DNA from: Granulicella arctica
Lineage (GTDB): Bacteria; Acidobacteriota; Terriglobia; Terriglobales; Acidobacteriaceae
Reading direction: 5' to 3'
Length of the DNA stretch: 64,000 nt
Assembly (NCBI RefSeq): GCF_025685605.1
Contig: NZ_JAGTUT010000001.1
Coordinates: 496,001 to 560,000, forward strand
Shown here: piece by piece, positions 41,473-49,805 of the stretch
Layout: every line of letters starts with the position of its first letter
How positions within the stretch are numbered: the stretch's first letter is position 1
The notes under the pieces: generated by a model
What the model was told of the DNA's origin: nothing
Databases searched by the model: none
What the model saw: only the letters and a program-made list of their open reading frames with translations
Made by a program: the position numbers and the translations under genes

Positions 41473-42768
41473 TCACCGCCGATACACCACCCCGCCCTTC
41501 ATCACAAACCCCACCTTCATCACCGCCGAAATATCCTTCAAGGGGTCACCCGGTACCGCGATCACATCCGCGTAATACCCGCCCTTCAACTCCCCAATCT
41601 GCCCCGCCCACCCCAGCAGCCGCGCACCGTGGATCATGTCAGCCTGCAGCGCAGCAGCCGGCGTCATCCCATACTTCACCATCAGCTCGATCTCGTGTGC
41701 CTGCGTTCCGTGCGGGAAAGTCCCTACATCGCTCCCCATCGCTATCGGCACACCAGCCGCAAGCTGCTTCTTGAACTCACTGGCATGGAACCCAATCAAC
41801 CACTGTTCACGCGATTTCGCCCGCTCGCTTGACGCATGATCCGCAAAGTACTCTGAGATCGCAAACGTAGGAACCGCGTAGATCTCCCGCTCCTTCATCA
41901 GCCGCATCGTCTGCTCGCTCAACTGGTACGCATGATCCACAGATGCCACGCCTGCCGCTGCAGCATATCCCGTTCCCGGCTCGCCCGTCGCATGCACCGC
42001 CACGCCTCTACCCGTGCCAGCCTTACCGCCAACGCGTTCTGCCTCGGTCACCGCCTCCTTCAGGTCCTCGAGCGAATATTGGTACGGCGCCGTAAAGACC
42101 CCCTCAACCAGGTCATCTCTGCCCGTCTCATACATCTTCGTAAAGTCTGCTCCAACCTTTCTCTGGTCACGCATGACCTTCACCACCTCGACAGCAGAGT
42201 CCGCATAGTCCGCATTCGAAAGCAGCTTCTCCGCTGGGTTATACCCAATAGCGTCCTCATGGCCGCCCGTCAGCGAGATCGCATTGCAGCTCACCCGCAT
42301 CCGCGGCCCAAGGATCAATCCTGTGTTGATCGCATTCCGCACCGCGACATCGGCGCACCCCGCCCCCTCGGTCCCCATATCCCGCTCAGCCGTAAACCCC
42401 GCCATCAGATCAGTCTTAGCCGCATCCGCAGCGATCAGCGTCCGCTGCGGCACACTCTCTTCGAGGGTCTGTGAATCCTCTGCTCCCACATGCAGAAACA
42501 GATGCACATGCGCGTCGATCAATCCCGGCATCAAGGTCACATCACCCAGGTCAATCACCTCGACCCCGGCAGGCCGGTCCACCTTCACCCCCGCCGCAAC
42601 AATCCGCTCACCCTCAACCAGCAACTCACCCGGCGACAGGGTCTTACCCGCAGCAACATCCAGCATTCGCGCCGCGTGTAGCACTACCGCATGCTTCGGA
42701 GCGAGAGCCTGCCCAAACAACGGCACGACTCCTGCAAGTACAGCCAGGCCCAACCTGAAAGTCTTCAT
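41473..42768 (-). CDS. Secreted amidohydrolase family protein (imidazolonepropionase/prolidase-like)
   Basis: A 431-residue metal-dependent hydrolase with a Sec signal peptide (GLAVLAGVVPLFGQA). The metal site begins with MPGLIDAHVHLFLHVG (HxH); further ligands fit ADFTKMYETG (a Lys may be carboxylated), GVAVHATGEPG, VDHAYQLSEQTM and the Asp in IAMGSDVGTFPHGTQAHE. The C-terminal beta domain has GELKGGYYADVIAVPGDPL. Relatives include secreted Xaa-Pro or Xaa-Lys/Arg dipeptidases and organophosphate-type enzymes of Acidobacteriota. The gene lies 27 bases after the uup gene on the same strand. Substrate unknown. Confidence 0.88.
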   Translation of the reverse strand: MKTFRLGLAVLAGVVPLFGQALAPKHAVVLHAARMLDVAAGKTLSPGELLVEGERIVAAGVKVDRPAGVEVIDLGDVTLMPGLIDAHVHLFLHVGAEDSQTLEESVPQRTLIAADAAKTDLMAGFTAERDMGTEGAGCADVAVRNAINTGLILGPRMRVSCNAISLTGGHEDAIGYNPAEKLLSNADYADSAVEVVKVMRDQRKVGADFTKMYETGRDDLVEGVFTAPYQYSLEDLKEAVTEAERVGGKAGTGRGVAVHATGEPGTGYAAAAGVASVDHAYQLSEQTMRLMKEREIYAVPTFAISEYFADHASSERAKSREQWLIGFHASEFKKQLAAGVPIAMGSDVGTFPHGTQAHEIELMVKYGMTPAAALQADMIHGARLLGWAGQIGELKGGYYADVIAVPGDPLKDISAVMKVGFVMKGGVVYRR

Positions 42769-42795
42769 GATGCAACCAGCATACCGCGAGCTGAA

Positions 42796-44616
42796 CTACC
42801 CGACCTTCTCCGTCAGCTCAGCCCACCGCGCATACAGACCATCAGCCGCTTCCTGAGCATCTTCCATCTCTTTCAGAGCAGCCGTCAGCTTCACCGGATC
42901 GGTCACAACCGCCGTCTCTTCCAGAGACTCACGTGCCGCCTGCAGCCGTTCCTCCGCCGCATCGACAGCAGCCTCAATCCCCGCATATTCCCGAGCCTCA
43001 AGGTACGAAAGCTTCTTCTTTCCACCCAAAGCCCCATTCGTAGACGCAGCCGTAGGAGCAGCAACCGCCACCCCGGCCTGCCCCGGAATGATCGACTCCT
43101 CGATCGTCACGCCCCGCCACTGCTCCCACTGCGAGTAGTCCGCGAACGTCTCCGTGCCGCCCTTGCCGTCCAGCCCCAGCACAATCGTCGACACCCGATC
43201 CAGCATGTACCGGTCATGTGTCACCAGGATCAGCGCGCCCGTATATTCCAGCAAACTCTCTTCAAGAATCTCAAGCGTGGCAATATCAAGATCGTTCGTA
43301 GGCTCGTCCAGCAGCAGCAGGTCCGCCGGTTCCAGCATCAGCTTCGCGATCAGCACACGCGCCCGCTCACCGCCGCTCAACCGCTCCACAGGCTGGTTAA
43401 GCTGCTCGCTCGTAAACAGAAATTTCGTCGCATAGCTCGCCACATGCACCACCCGCCCCTGGTACACCACCGAGTCCGAGTCGGGAGCCAGCGCCCGTCG
43501 CAGCGTCACGCCCTCCTCCAACTCGCGCGTCTGCGAGAAGTACACAATCTTCAGCGAAGCCGCCTTCTTGATGTTCCCCGAGCTAGGCTGAATCTCATCC
43601 CGCAACAGCCGCAGCAGCGTCGTCTTGCCCGAGCCATTCGGCCCCACAAGCCCAACCCGCATCCCGCTCGTCACCAGGAACTTCAGCCCCTCGACGATCT
43701 TCCGATCGCCCAGCACACAGCTCACATCCTCAAACTCCACCAGCCGTTTCGTCTGCCGATCAGTCGCCGCGAAATCAATCCCGGCGCTCGAAACCTGCGT
43801 CCGCGAATTGACCTCCTTCAACTGACCGATCAGATCGTTCGCATTGTCGATACGCGCCTTGGCCTTCGTGCTCCGAGCCTTTGGCCCACGCCGCAGCCAG
43901 TCCACCTCGATCTTCACGCGATTCTTCAGCGCATCCTGCAGCTTGGACTGCGCGTCCATATACAGCTGCTTCTCTTCGATAAACCGCGAATACGTCCCTG
44001 CCACGCGAAGCAAACCATCCGCATATACACGGTTCAGTTCCACTATTGCCGTCGCGACATTCTCAAGAAAATAACGATCATGGCTGACAAGCACGCAAGC
44101 AAAATTAGCCTCATTCAGTAGCGTCTCCAACCACGAAATACCTGCAAGATCCAGATGGTTCGTAGGCTCATCCAGCAGCAGCACGTCCGGCGCAGTCACC
44201 ACCGCCTCGGCAATCGCCAGCCGCTTTCGCCAGCCGCCCGAAAGCTTCGCCGCCTCAGCGGTCATATCCGGAAAGCCCGTTCGTCCGCTCGTCTCCCGCA
44301 GCCGACCCTCGTGCTCGCCCTCAGGAACCTTCGCCAGCACCAGCGCCCGCTCCAGCACATCGCGCACCGTCAGCCCCGGCGCAAAAACCGACTCCTGTTG
44401 CACATAGCCGATTCGAGCCCGCTTCCGCGTAGCCACATCACCAGCATCAGCATCTTCATCACCCGCCAGTACCTTCAGCAGCGTGGACTTGCCAGCGCCG
44501 TTCGGCCCGATCAGGCCGATCCGGTCGCCGTCAGAAACAGTAAACGAAATCTCGCGAAACAAGGGCGTCGCGCCAAAGGCCTTCGTCAGCCCCTGCGCAT
44601 TAAGGATTGGTGGCAT
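42796..44616 (-). CDS. uup: ABC-F family ATPase, Uup type
   Basis: A 606-residue duplicated ATPase without membrane segments, acting on ribosomes or nucleoid-linked processes. Domain 1: Walker A GPNGAGKST (from residue 37), signature LSGGWRKRLAIAEA, Walker B VLLLDEPTNHLD. A linker rich in charged residues follows (LRRGPKARSTKAKARIDNAN). Domain 2: GPNGSGKTT, LSGGERARVLIAKLM, LLLLDEPTNDLD. The C-terminal 80 residues (SYLEAREYAGIEAAVDAAEE) form the coiled coil that in E. coli Uup binds DNA. This C-terminal domain separates Uup from EttA/YbiT types. Upstream ATG at 44616 abuts a short gap before the FAD oxidase gene. Confidence 0.9.
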   Translation of the reverse strand: MPPILNAQGLTKAFGATPLFREISFTVSDGDRIGLIGPNGAGKSTLLKVLAGDEDADAGDVATRKRARIGYVQQESVFAPGLTVRDVLERALVLAKVPEGEHEGRLRETSGRTGFPDMTAEAAKLSGGWRKRLAIAEAVVTAPDVLLLDEPTNHLDLAGISWLETLLNEANFACVLVSHDRYFLENVATAIVELNRVYADGLLRVAGTYSRFIEEKQLYMDAQSKLQDALKNRVKIEVDWLRRGPKARSTKAKARIDNANDLIGQLKEVNSRTQVSSAGIDFAATDRQTKRLVEFEDVSCVLGDRKIVEGLKFLVTSGMRVGLVGPNGSGKTTLLRLLRDEIQPSSGNIKKAASLKIVYFSQTRELEEGVTLRRALAPDSDSVVYQGRVVHVASYATKFLFTSEQLNQPVERLSGGERARVLIAKLMLEPADLLLLDEPTNDLDIATLEILEESLLEYTGALILVTHDRYMLDRVSTIVLGLDGKGGTETFADYSQWEQWRGVTIEESIIPGQAGVAVAAPTAASTNGALGGKKKLSYLEAREYAGIEAAVDAAEERLQAARESLEETAVVTDPVKLTAALKEMEDAQEAADGLYARWAELTEKVG

Positions 44617-44771
44617 TTCTTCAGTTTACCGTCTAGCCCCCATCCTTCCTAATTATCCCGCCAGGTTGTAGCCCCATCAGGACGCAGCGTAAGCTATGCT
44701 CAGTCAAACCCCACAACATACGTTGCCTGTGTGCAGCCTTTTCGGTTCGCCGCATCACACGCTGGAGACGC

Positions 44772-45998
44772 ATGATCAATCGACGTTCCTTCCTGCACGG
44801 CTCAGGCGCAGTCGCCGGACTCAGCATGCTGCACCTCACCGGCTGCCATAGACCCCTCACCGCCGCAGCCACCCCCACAGCACCCGGACTGCCGTACTAC
44901 GACGCCGTCTCTCCCATCATCCCCATCCGCGCCGACCTCGACCGCATCTTCCGCATCACCGTCTGCCTCCGACCCTTCCGCGCCGCCGGTCCAAGGCTCG
45001 ACATAGAACAACTCGGCGACAAAACAGTCGTCCACAACTACGGCCATGGCGGCAGTGGATGGTCCCTCTCCTGGGGTTCGGCAGACGTAGTCGTCCGCAA
45101 GGCCCTCACCGCCCTCCAAGGCTCTCGCGACATCGCTATCATCGGCTGCGGAGCTCTCGGCCTTACCGCTGCTATCACCGCCCAGCGCGCCGGACTCCAG
45201 GTCACCATCTATGCAAAAGAGCGTCCACCCTTCGTCCGCTCCTCCCGCGCCACCGGCTCATGGACACCCGACTCCCGCATCGCCCTCACATCCGCCGCCG
45301 CCCCGTCCTTCGCAGCCGATTGGGAGTCGATGGCCCGCACCTCGCTCGCCATGTACCAGAGCTACCTCGGCGCGCCCGGCACCCCCATCGAGTGGACCGA
45401 CCGCTACATCCTCTCCGACCAGACCAGCGAACAGCGCTCCATCAATCGCGAGCGCGAGGATAGCCACGGCTTCGCCTTCTACCAGGACCGTATCGCCGAC
45501 CTCACCCCACACTCCCACGAACTGCCACCCGGCGCAACTCCCTTCCCTACGAAGTACGTGCGCCGCACCTCCTCCATGACCTTCAACATCGCCACCTACT
45601 CCCGCCAACTCCTCAACGACTTCCAGATCGCAGGCGGCAAGATCGAAACCCGCGAGTTCCACTCCCCCGCCGAACTAAGCAGCCTGCCGCAGCGCGTCAT
45701 CATCAACTGCACCGGCTATGCCGCCCGCCAGCTCTGGAAGGATGAGTCCATCATCCCCGTCCGCGGCCAGATCGCCTGGCTCGTCCCGCAGGAGGGCGTC
45801 AACTACGGCATCAACTACGGCAACCTGAATGTCCTCGCCCGCCGCGACGGCATCGTCATCCAACCCAGCCCCAAGGGCGACGACACCGGCTGGAACGACG
45901 ACCACGAGCAGCCCGACCGAGCCGAAGCCGAAGCCGGCGTACTCACCCTGCAATCCCTCTATAACCGCATCCAGACGACGTCATCAAAACACGCCTGA
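44772..45998 (+). CDS. Tat-exported FAD-dependent oxidoreductase with circularly permuted D-amino-acid-oxidase motifs
   Basis: A 408-residue flavoprotein. The N-terminus NRRSFLHGSGAVAGLSMLH is a Tat leader ending in a lipobox LTGC (C25), so a lipoprotein is likely. Motifs of D-amino-acid/D-aspartate oxidase are present but out of order. Residues 65-103 hold CLRPFRAAGPRLD and VVHNYGHGGSGWSLSWGSA, which in classical enzymes lie near the C-terminus. The FAD-binding IAIIGCGALGLTAAITAQRA comes after, at 121-140, then TGSWTPDSRI. The C-terminus has INCTGYAARQLW and IPVRGQIAWLV, normally followed by the missing RP-R block. It would oxidise an amine or amino acid in the periplasm. Confidence 0.85.
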   Translation: MINRRSFLHGSGAVAGLSMLHLTGCHRPLTAAATPTAPGLPYYDAVSPIIPIRADLDRIFRITVCLRPFRAAGPRLDIEQLGDKTVVHNYGHGGSGWSLSWGSADVVVRKALTALQGSRDIAIIGCGALGLTAAITAQRAGLQVTIYAKERPPFVRSSRATGSWTPDSRIALTSAAAPSFAADWESMARTSLAMYQSYLGAPGTPIEWTDRYILSDQTSEQRSINREREDSHGFAFYQDRIADLTPHSHELPPGATPFPTKYVRRTSSMTFNIATYSRQLLNDFQIAGGKIETREFHSPAELSSLPQRVIINCTGYAARQLWKDESIIPVRGQIAWLVPQEGVNYGINYGNLNVLARRDGIVIQPSPKGDDTGWNDDHEQPDRAEAEAGVLTLQSLYNRIQTTSSKHA

Positions 45999-46006
45999 CC
46001 AAGCAA

Positions 46007-46033
46007 GCGGGGCAGCCGCATTGGCTGCCCCGC
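46007..46033. terminator. Bidirectional terminator, 11-bp GC-rich stem
   Basis: GCGGGGCAGCC (46007-46017) and GGCTGCCCCGC (46023-46033) pair exactly around GCATT. It lies nine bases after the oxidase stop and 20 bases before the convergent substrate-protein gene's stop. Confidence 0.75.
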
Positions 46034-46053
46034 ATCTCGTGAAGACCAGAAGT

Positions 46054-46737
46054 CTAGACCTGTCCAACCGGCTTCTTGAACGTAACCAGCCCAATCCCAA
46101 GTGCCAGCAGCACAAAGCCCATCATGCCGAACAGCGGTAGATTCGTCCCAGCAAGCGGCAACTCCGCCTCTGCAGCCGACTTCGCCACCAGCAACGCACC
46201 CGTCATCGGCGGTGTGTTCGGGGCAACAGCGTCAGCCGCAGCATCAGCCGTAGCCTCGCCAACCGTCGTGATCACCGTGGCCTCAACCATCATGTCCGGC
46301 TTTAGTTCGGCGATCGACATCGGCTTCCCGCCAACCGTAAACGTCGTTCCTGCAGGCACCGTAAAATCCTTCGTCCCATCCGCAAGCGACAGGGTCACAC
46401 CATCCGGTGGCGCAGTCCCGTACACCTTGGCCTTGATCACCGAAACGCCTGACACCATCTTCGGATCGGTCCCCGTCGCTACCGGCTTGATCAGCGCCGT
46501 CCCCGGCTTCAACTCGGCGACCGTCAACTCCTTACCACGCGCGGAAAAGTGGTACCCGGCAGGAACGGTGAAGTTCAGCAGCTTGCCATCCGCCGCCTTC
46601 AACACAACGTCATTGCCCCCAACGTAGACAACCGTCGAGGTCGGACCGGAGGTAGGAGCGGCAGCAGCATACGAGCACACCGAGGCGGTGGCGAGAACGA
46701 GAAACGTCGTGACGTTGAGGCGGCTGAACTTCTGCAT
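46054..46737 (-). CDS. Secreted repeat protein with LPxxG-type sorting signal (probable sortase substrate)
   Basis: A 227-residue protein with an N-terminal signal peptide (VTTFLVLATASVCSYAAAAP) and a C-terminal sorting-like signal: LPLAG at 193-197, then a hydrophobic stretch (NLPLFGMMGFVLLALGIG) and a basic tail FKK. In between are two copies of a unit of about 45 residues (41-86 and 112-156), aligned through ADGKLLNFTVPAG...LTVAELKPG and ADGTKDFTVPAG...MSIAELKPD. The gene starts 18 bases after the sortase gene on the same strand, so the pair are almost surely one operon. The motif has Ala where class A uses Thr, so recognition by this sortase is inferred. Function of the repeat is unknown. 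Confidence 0.8.
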   Translation of the reverse strand: MQKFSRLNVTTFLVLATASVCSYAAAAPTSGPTSTVVYVGGNDVVLKAADGKLLNFTVPAGYHFSARGKELTVAELKPGTALIKPVATGTDPKMVSGVSVIKAKVYGTAPPDGVTLSLADGTKDFTVPAGTTFTVGGKPMSIAELKPDMMVEATVITTVGEATADAAADAVAPNTPPMTGALLVAKSAAEAELPLAGTNLPLFGMMGFVLLALGIGLVTFKKPVGQV

Positions 46738-46755
46738 GGCGAGCGTCTCCTGAGG

Positions 46756-47385
46756 TTAGTTAATCTGTACTGCGCGTTCGGTGGTCGACAAAAGGGAGGC
46801 CTGCACGATAAATCGCTGCGGCGCTGACCCAACGAAGTAGAAGGGAAAACACGTAATAAGCGTCAGTGTGGAATCTGCTGTTTTGTTAAGGACGGATGTA
46901 TCCGACGGAAAGACTACCTTCGTCGTCCGAACCACATAATGATCCGTCCGGCTGCCACCCAGCCGCTCCGGCCGCTGCACCTCGATCAGGTCGCCCGGCA
47001 CCACATCCTTCAGCCCTCGGAAGAACCCATCGCGATGCCCGGTGATCGCCACATTGCCCACCTCGCCCGGCATCGCCGTCCCCGGCACATGCCCGACCCC
47101 ACGATTCAAAGTCAGGTCCGAAACCCCTTCGAGAACCGGTACCTCAATGCCAACCTTCGGCACCCGCAGCACAGCTTCAGGCGCGGCGAAGGAGACCGAC
47201 AGCGTCCGCTGGTAAGCCCGGATGCGCGCGCTGTCCCACCCGCGATGCGCTACGTTCTCCGACCGAAACTGCCAGAGAGCAAGGTGCGCCATCGCCGTCC
47301 CGTACACCGTAGGCACCAGATAAATCCCAAGCAGAAGCCCGCCGATAACGACGAGAAACACTCCAAGCTTTCGCGACAAAGCCAT
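46756..47385 (-). CDS. Class D-like sortase
   Basis: A 209-residue membrane-anchored transpeptidase that would cleave the substrate's LPxxG-like motif and join it to a cell-envelope nucleophile. An N-terminal transmembrane helix (LGVFLVVIGGLLLGIYLVPT) is followed by the sortase barrel. Catalytic residues are H117 (AITGHRDGFF), C179 (LTLITCFPFY; TLxTC motif) and R191 (SAPQRFIV). VPKVGIEVPVLEG and LNRGVGHVPGTAMPGEVGN are the usual conserved parts. It is the first gene of a two-gene unit with the probable substrate. Sortases are best known in Gram-positive bacteria; scattered Gram-negative examples exist, and the attachment point there is unclear. Confidence 0.92.
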   Translation of the reverse strand: MALSRKLGVFLVVIGGLLLGIYLVPTVYGTAMAHLALWQFRSENVAHRGWDSARIRAYQRTLSVSFAAPEAVLRVPKVGIEVPVLEGVSDLTLNRGVGHVPGTAMPGEVGNVAITGHRDGFFRGLKDVVPGDLIEVQRPERLGGSRTDHYVVRTTKVVFPSDTSVLNKTADSTLTLITCFPFYFVGSAPQRFIVQASLLSTTERAVQIN

Positions 47386-47566
47386 GCGCTACAACTCCGG
47401 TGGAGTACGAGTACGAATGGAAATCGACCGTTCCTTAATCAAATAAGATCGGCGGTTCTGGAAGAGATGCGTGGTTACACCCATAATACGCGAGGCTCCG
47501 CATCCATCCAACGCGATCGATCATTCCGGGCCTCGCGCTCTGTACCCAAGCCGCAAGCTCATCACG

Positions 47567-48520
47567 TCAATCGAATCGTGCCACCCAGCGAACCGTGTTT
47601 TCGGTGTCGAAGGTCGCTCCCTTGTCGCTCGGTCGAAAGAAGCCATGCTGCGCGCCGCTAAAGCGAATCGGCCGAAGCACCCGAGCAACCTGCCGATACA
47701 ACTCTGGCGGTGTCCCTCCACCCGCATCGCCCATGTCCGGCTTCGCTCCCGCCTGGAAGATGACACCCCCGTCGTACCGATAGATCGCGATCCGCGGGTC
47801 AAGCCCACGCGACACCTTCTCCCACCCCCCAAGCCGCTCCAGATAGTGGTCCCCTACAGCCGTCAGCCAATTGACAGGGCCAAGCGCATCCTTCAGGAAC
47901 GTTGCCTCCCAGAAATGCGAAGGAGAAAAAACCTCCAGCCCAGGGTAGCGCGTTGCGAGTGCATAGGCCAGATGACCTGCACGCGCAGCAATCGTGCTTC
48001 CCGGACTCTGCAGAACCCCAATGCCTGCATAAGCCTGGTCCGCCTTGAGCAAAGAAGCAAAGCGTTGAAATCGAATGATGAAGTCCGAATTCAGGTGAGC
48101 AAGCGGAAGCTGGAACGAAAAGTTGCTGATGCCCACCGGATCCCACGAAGGCATGCACATGAACCCAAGCTCATACGGTGAAGCATCGATCGAGGTAGCG
48201 CCTGAACCAAACAGAAACTCGAACGGCCCTCTCTTATCCTTGAACCACGGTGAAGCCTCGATGGACTGACTGGCGCCCGCTTGAAGATTGACCGACTCTC
48301 CCTCACGGCTTCGCCAACGCAACTTGTCTCCCGCTATCTCCATGTACTCTCGCACCGCGGCAGCTACTGCCTCACGCCGCTCCACCGTGCCACCATCCCG
48401 AAAGATAAAAAGCGCCGTCAGGCCGATACCGATCGCCGCAGTGCCGTCCACGTTGGTAAACCTGCTACCCGCTGCGACTTCTTGGATCTCTGTTGCTGAC
48501 AGCGTTGCATCCTCTTGCAT
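47567..48520 (-). CDS. DUF3396 family protein, probable immunity protein of the PAAR nuclease
   Basis: A 317-residue protein of the DUF3396/type VI immunity family. ATG 48520 is chosen because GAGGAG lies six bases upstream; longer in-frame starts run into the effector gene. Family traits seen: RREAVAAAVREYMEIAGDKL, SPYELGFMCMPSW, LGPVNWLTAVGDHYLERLGG, LDPRIAIYRYDGGVIFQAG and LYRQVARVLRPIRF. No signal peptide or membrane segment, so it is cytoplasmic, as expected for neutralising a DNA-cutting effector. It follows the PAAR/VRR-NUC gene by 19 bases on the same strand, the normal effector-immunity order. The link to this effector is inferred from position and family. Confidence 0.82.
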   Translation of the reverse strand: MQEDATLSATEIQEVAAGSRFTNVDGTAAIGIGLTALFIFRDGGTVERREAVAAAVREYMEIAGDKLRWRSREGESVNLQAGASQSIEASPWFKDKRGPFEFLFGSGATSIDASPYELGFMCMPSWDPVGISNFSFQLPLAHLNSDFIIRFQRFASLLKADQAYAGIGVLQSPGSTIAARAGHLAYALATRYPGLEVFSPSHFWEATFLKDALGPVNWLTAVGDHYLERLGGWEKVSRGLDPRIAIYRYDGGVIFQAGAKPDMGDAGGGTPPELYRQVARVLRPIRFSGAQHGFFRPSDKGATFDTENTVRWVARFD

Positions 48521-48539
48521 TGACAACTCCTCTATACGC

Positions 48540-49709
48540 CTATTGCGTTGCTGCAGCGCCGCCCAGGAGCAGCCCGCCAAGACGCAATGCCCCATAAGCT
48601 GCCGCTGCGACAGCTTCCTCTGGAAGTAGCGCAATCGCACCGACAACTAGCGCTCCTCCAATAAGAACATTCCGCACCGTATGATCCTCCGGCTCGGTCG
48701 CCGGTACAGGAGACGGCACCGGTACAGGCACCTTTTCCGGCTCCTTCTTGCCGCATCCACATCCCTGCGGAGACATCTCCTCCGGCGGCACACCCCCGTT
48801 GATACGAGCATAGTTGGCATTCTGCAAGGGATTTGGTTGATCCGGCGGAAACTTGATCTCCACAACAGAGCGAATGTTGTCTCCTGCTGGCGGCAGCGTA
48901 GGATCGTTCACGATCACAGCGTCCGGCCTGCGCATCATCCCCGCGCCCGGAACAAAATCCGGAATCTTCTGCCCCGGAAAACTTCCCGGCGGATGGGGCC
49001 GCGTCGGCATACCGTTCACCATAATCGGTGCCGGTGGATTCTGAGTCATATCGTAACTGACCTCAGACTTGATCGTGCTCTGATACCCCGCAGCCGCATC
49101 CTGTGCATTCAGCTTGGAGGAGACGCATAGCTGCTTCAACTGCGCACCCGTCGCTGAAATCATCGGCGAGGCATCGCACTGGCAGATAGCGGAGCAGATC
49201 GTCGCTCTCTCCGCGGGAGTCATGCCCTTCACTGGCTGTGTTACCGCGGCCTGCACCATCGCCGGAGCACCAGCGCCGGGATGGTACACAGCATCAATCA
49301 ACTTCGCCCCGGGCGTCGAGTACGCCGAAGCATTAGGCTTCTGCGGATTGCTGATCCCCGCCGCCACCATGCCCGCCACAATCCCGCCCAGCCCGCCGGC
49401 CCCCGGCGACCCAGCCCCGATCTCCCCAATCATCACCGTCGGCGATCCCATGATGATTACGCCGCCATGGGTCGTCAGATCCCCCAGCCGTGCCGCCGGC
49501 AGGTAGTTGATGAAGACACCCGTCGACCCCTTCACAATCATGTCGGGCGGCCCCACGCAGGTCGCCATCGAGGTCACCGTAGCCGCCGGCAGAAAGTCGA
49601 TCAGCACCGTGGGTGCCCCCGGCGGCAAAATCGGGCCGCCCACATGCGGAACGAGGACCGTCACCATGGGACAGGTGTGCATGTCAGTGATTCGAGCGGC
49701 AGGAGGCAT
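48540..49709 (-). CDS. PAAR-domain protein with VRR-NUC-like nuclease domain (probable type VI effector)
   Basis: A 389-residue protein. Residues 1-95 are a PAAR domain (PPAARITDMHTC, GGPILPPGAPTVLIDFLPAA, YLPAARLGDLTTHGGVIIMG), which tips the spike of type VI secretion systems. Residues 210-300 carry a PD-(D/E)xK nuclease core of the VRR-NUC type: RRPDAVIV (D263), VVEIKFPPD (E284, K286) and Q296-Y300. After a CGCGKK motif and a Pro-rich linker, a hydrophobic C-terminus (VLIGGALVVGAIALL and LRLGGLLLGG) could insert in membranes. It is followed by a DUF3396 immunity gene. No T6SS structural genes are in the window, so delivery must rely on genes elsewhere. Confidence 0.88.
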   Translation of the reverse strand: MPPAARITDMHTCPMVTVLVPHVGGPILPPGAPTVLIDFLPAATVTSMATCVGPPDMIVKGSTGVFINYLPAARLGDLTTHGGVIIMGSPTVMIGEIGAGSPGAGGLGGIVAGMVAAGISNPQKPNASAYSTPGAKLIDAVYHPGAGAPAMVQAAVTQPVKGMTPAERATICSAICQCDASPMISATGAQLKQLCVSSKLNAQDAAAGYQSTIKSEVSYDMTQNPPAPIMVNGMPTRPHPPGSFPGQKIPDFVPGAGMMRRPDAVIVNDPTLPPAGDNIRSVVEIKFPPDQPNPLQNANYARINGGVPPEEMSPQGCGCGKKEPEKVPVPVPSPVPATEPEDHTVRNVLIGGALVVGAIALLPEEAVAAAAYGALRLGGLLLGGAAATQ

Positions 49710-49805
49710 AAGCTTTTCTGTATGCGAGGAGTTCGCCCATCCCTTTTACCTCAAACTCTCAGGCGATACAAGGTAGCTGAGGGCATATGCTGCATCCTAT
49801 GTTTT

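Noticed and set aside
42691..44121. Long plus-strand open frame (476 codons) opposite uup
   Set aside because: It is the antisense of a clear ABC-F gene, rich in Arg/His/Gln/Pro as expected from reading C-biased codons backwards, with no domain or ribosome site.
48521..48646. Upstream in-frame extension of the DUF3396 gene
   Set aside because: It would overlap the effector gene, while ATG 48520 has an excellent GAGGAG at six bases.
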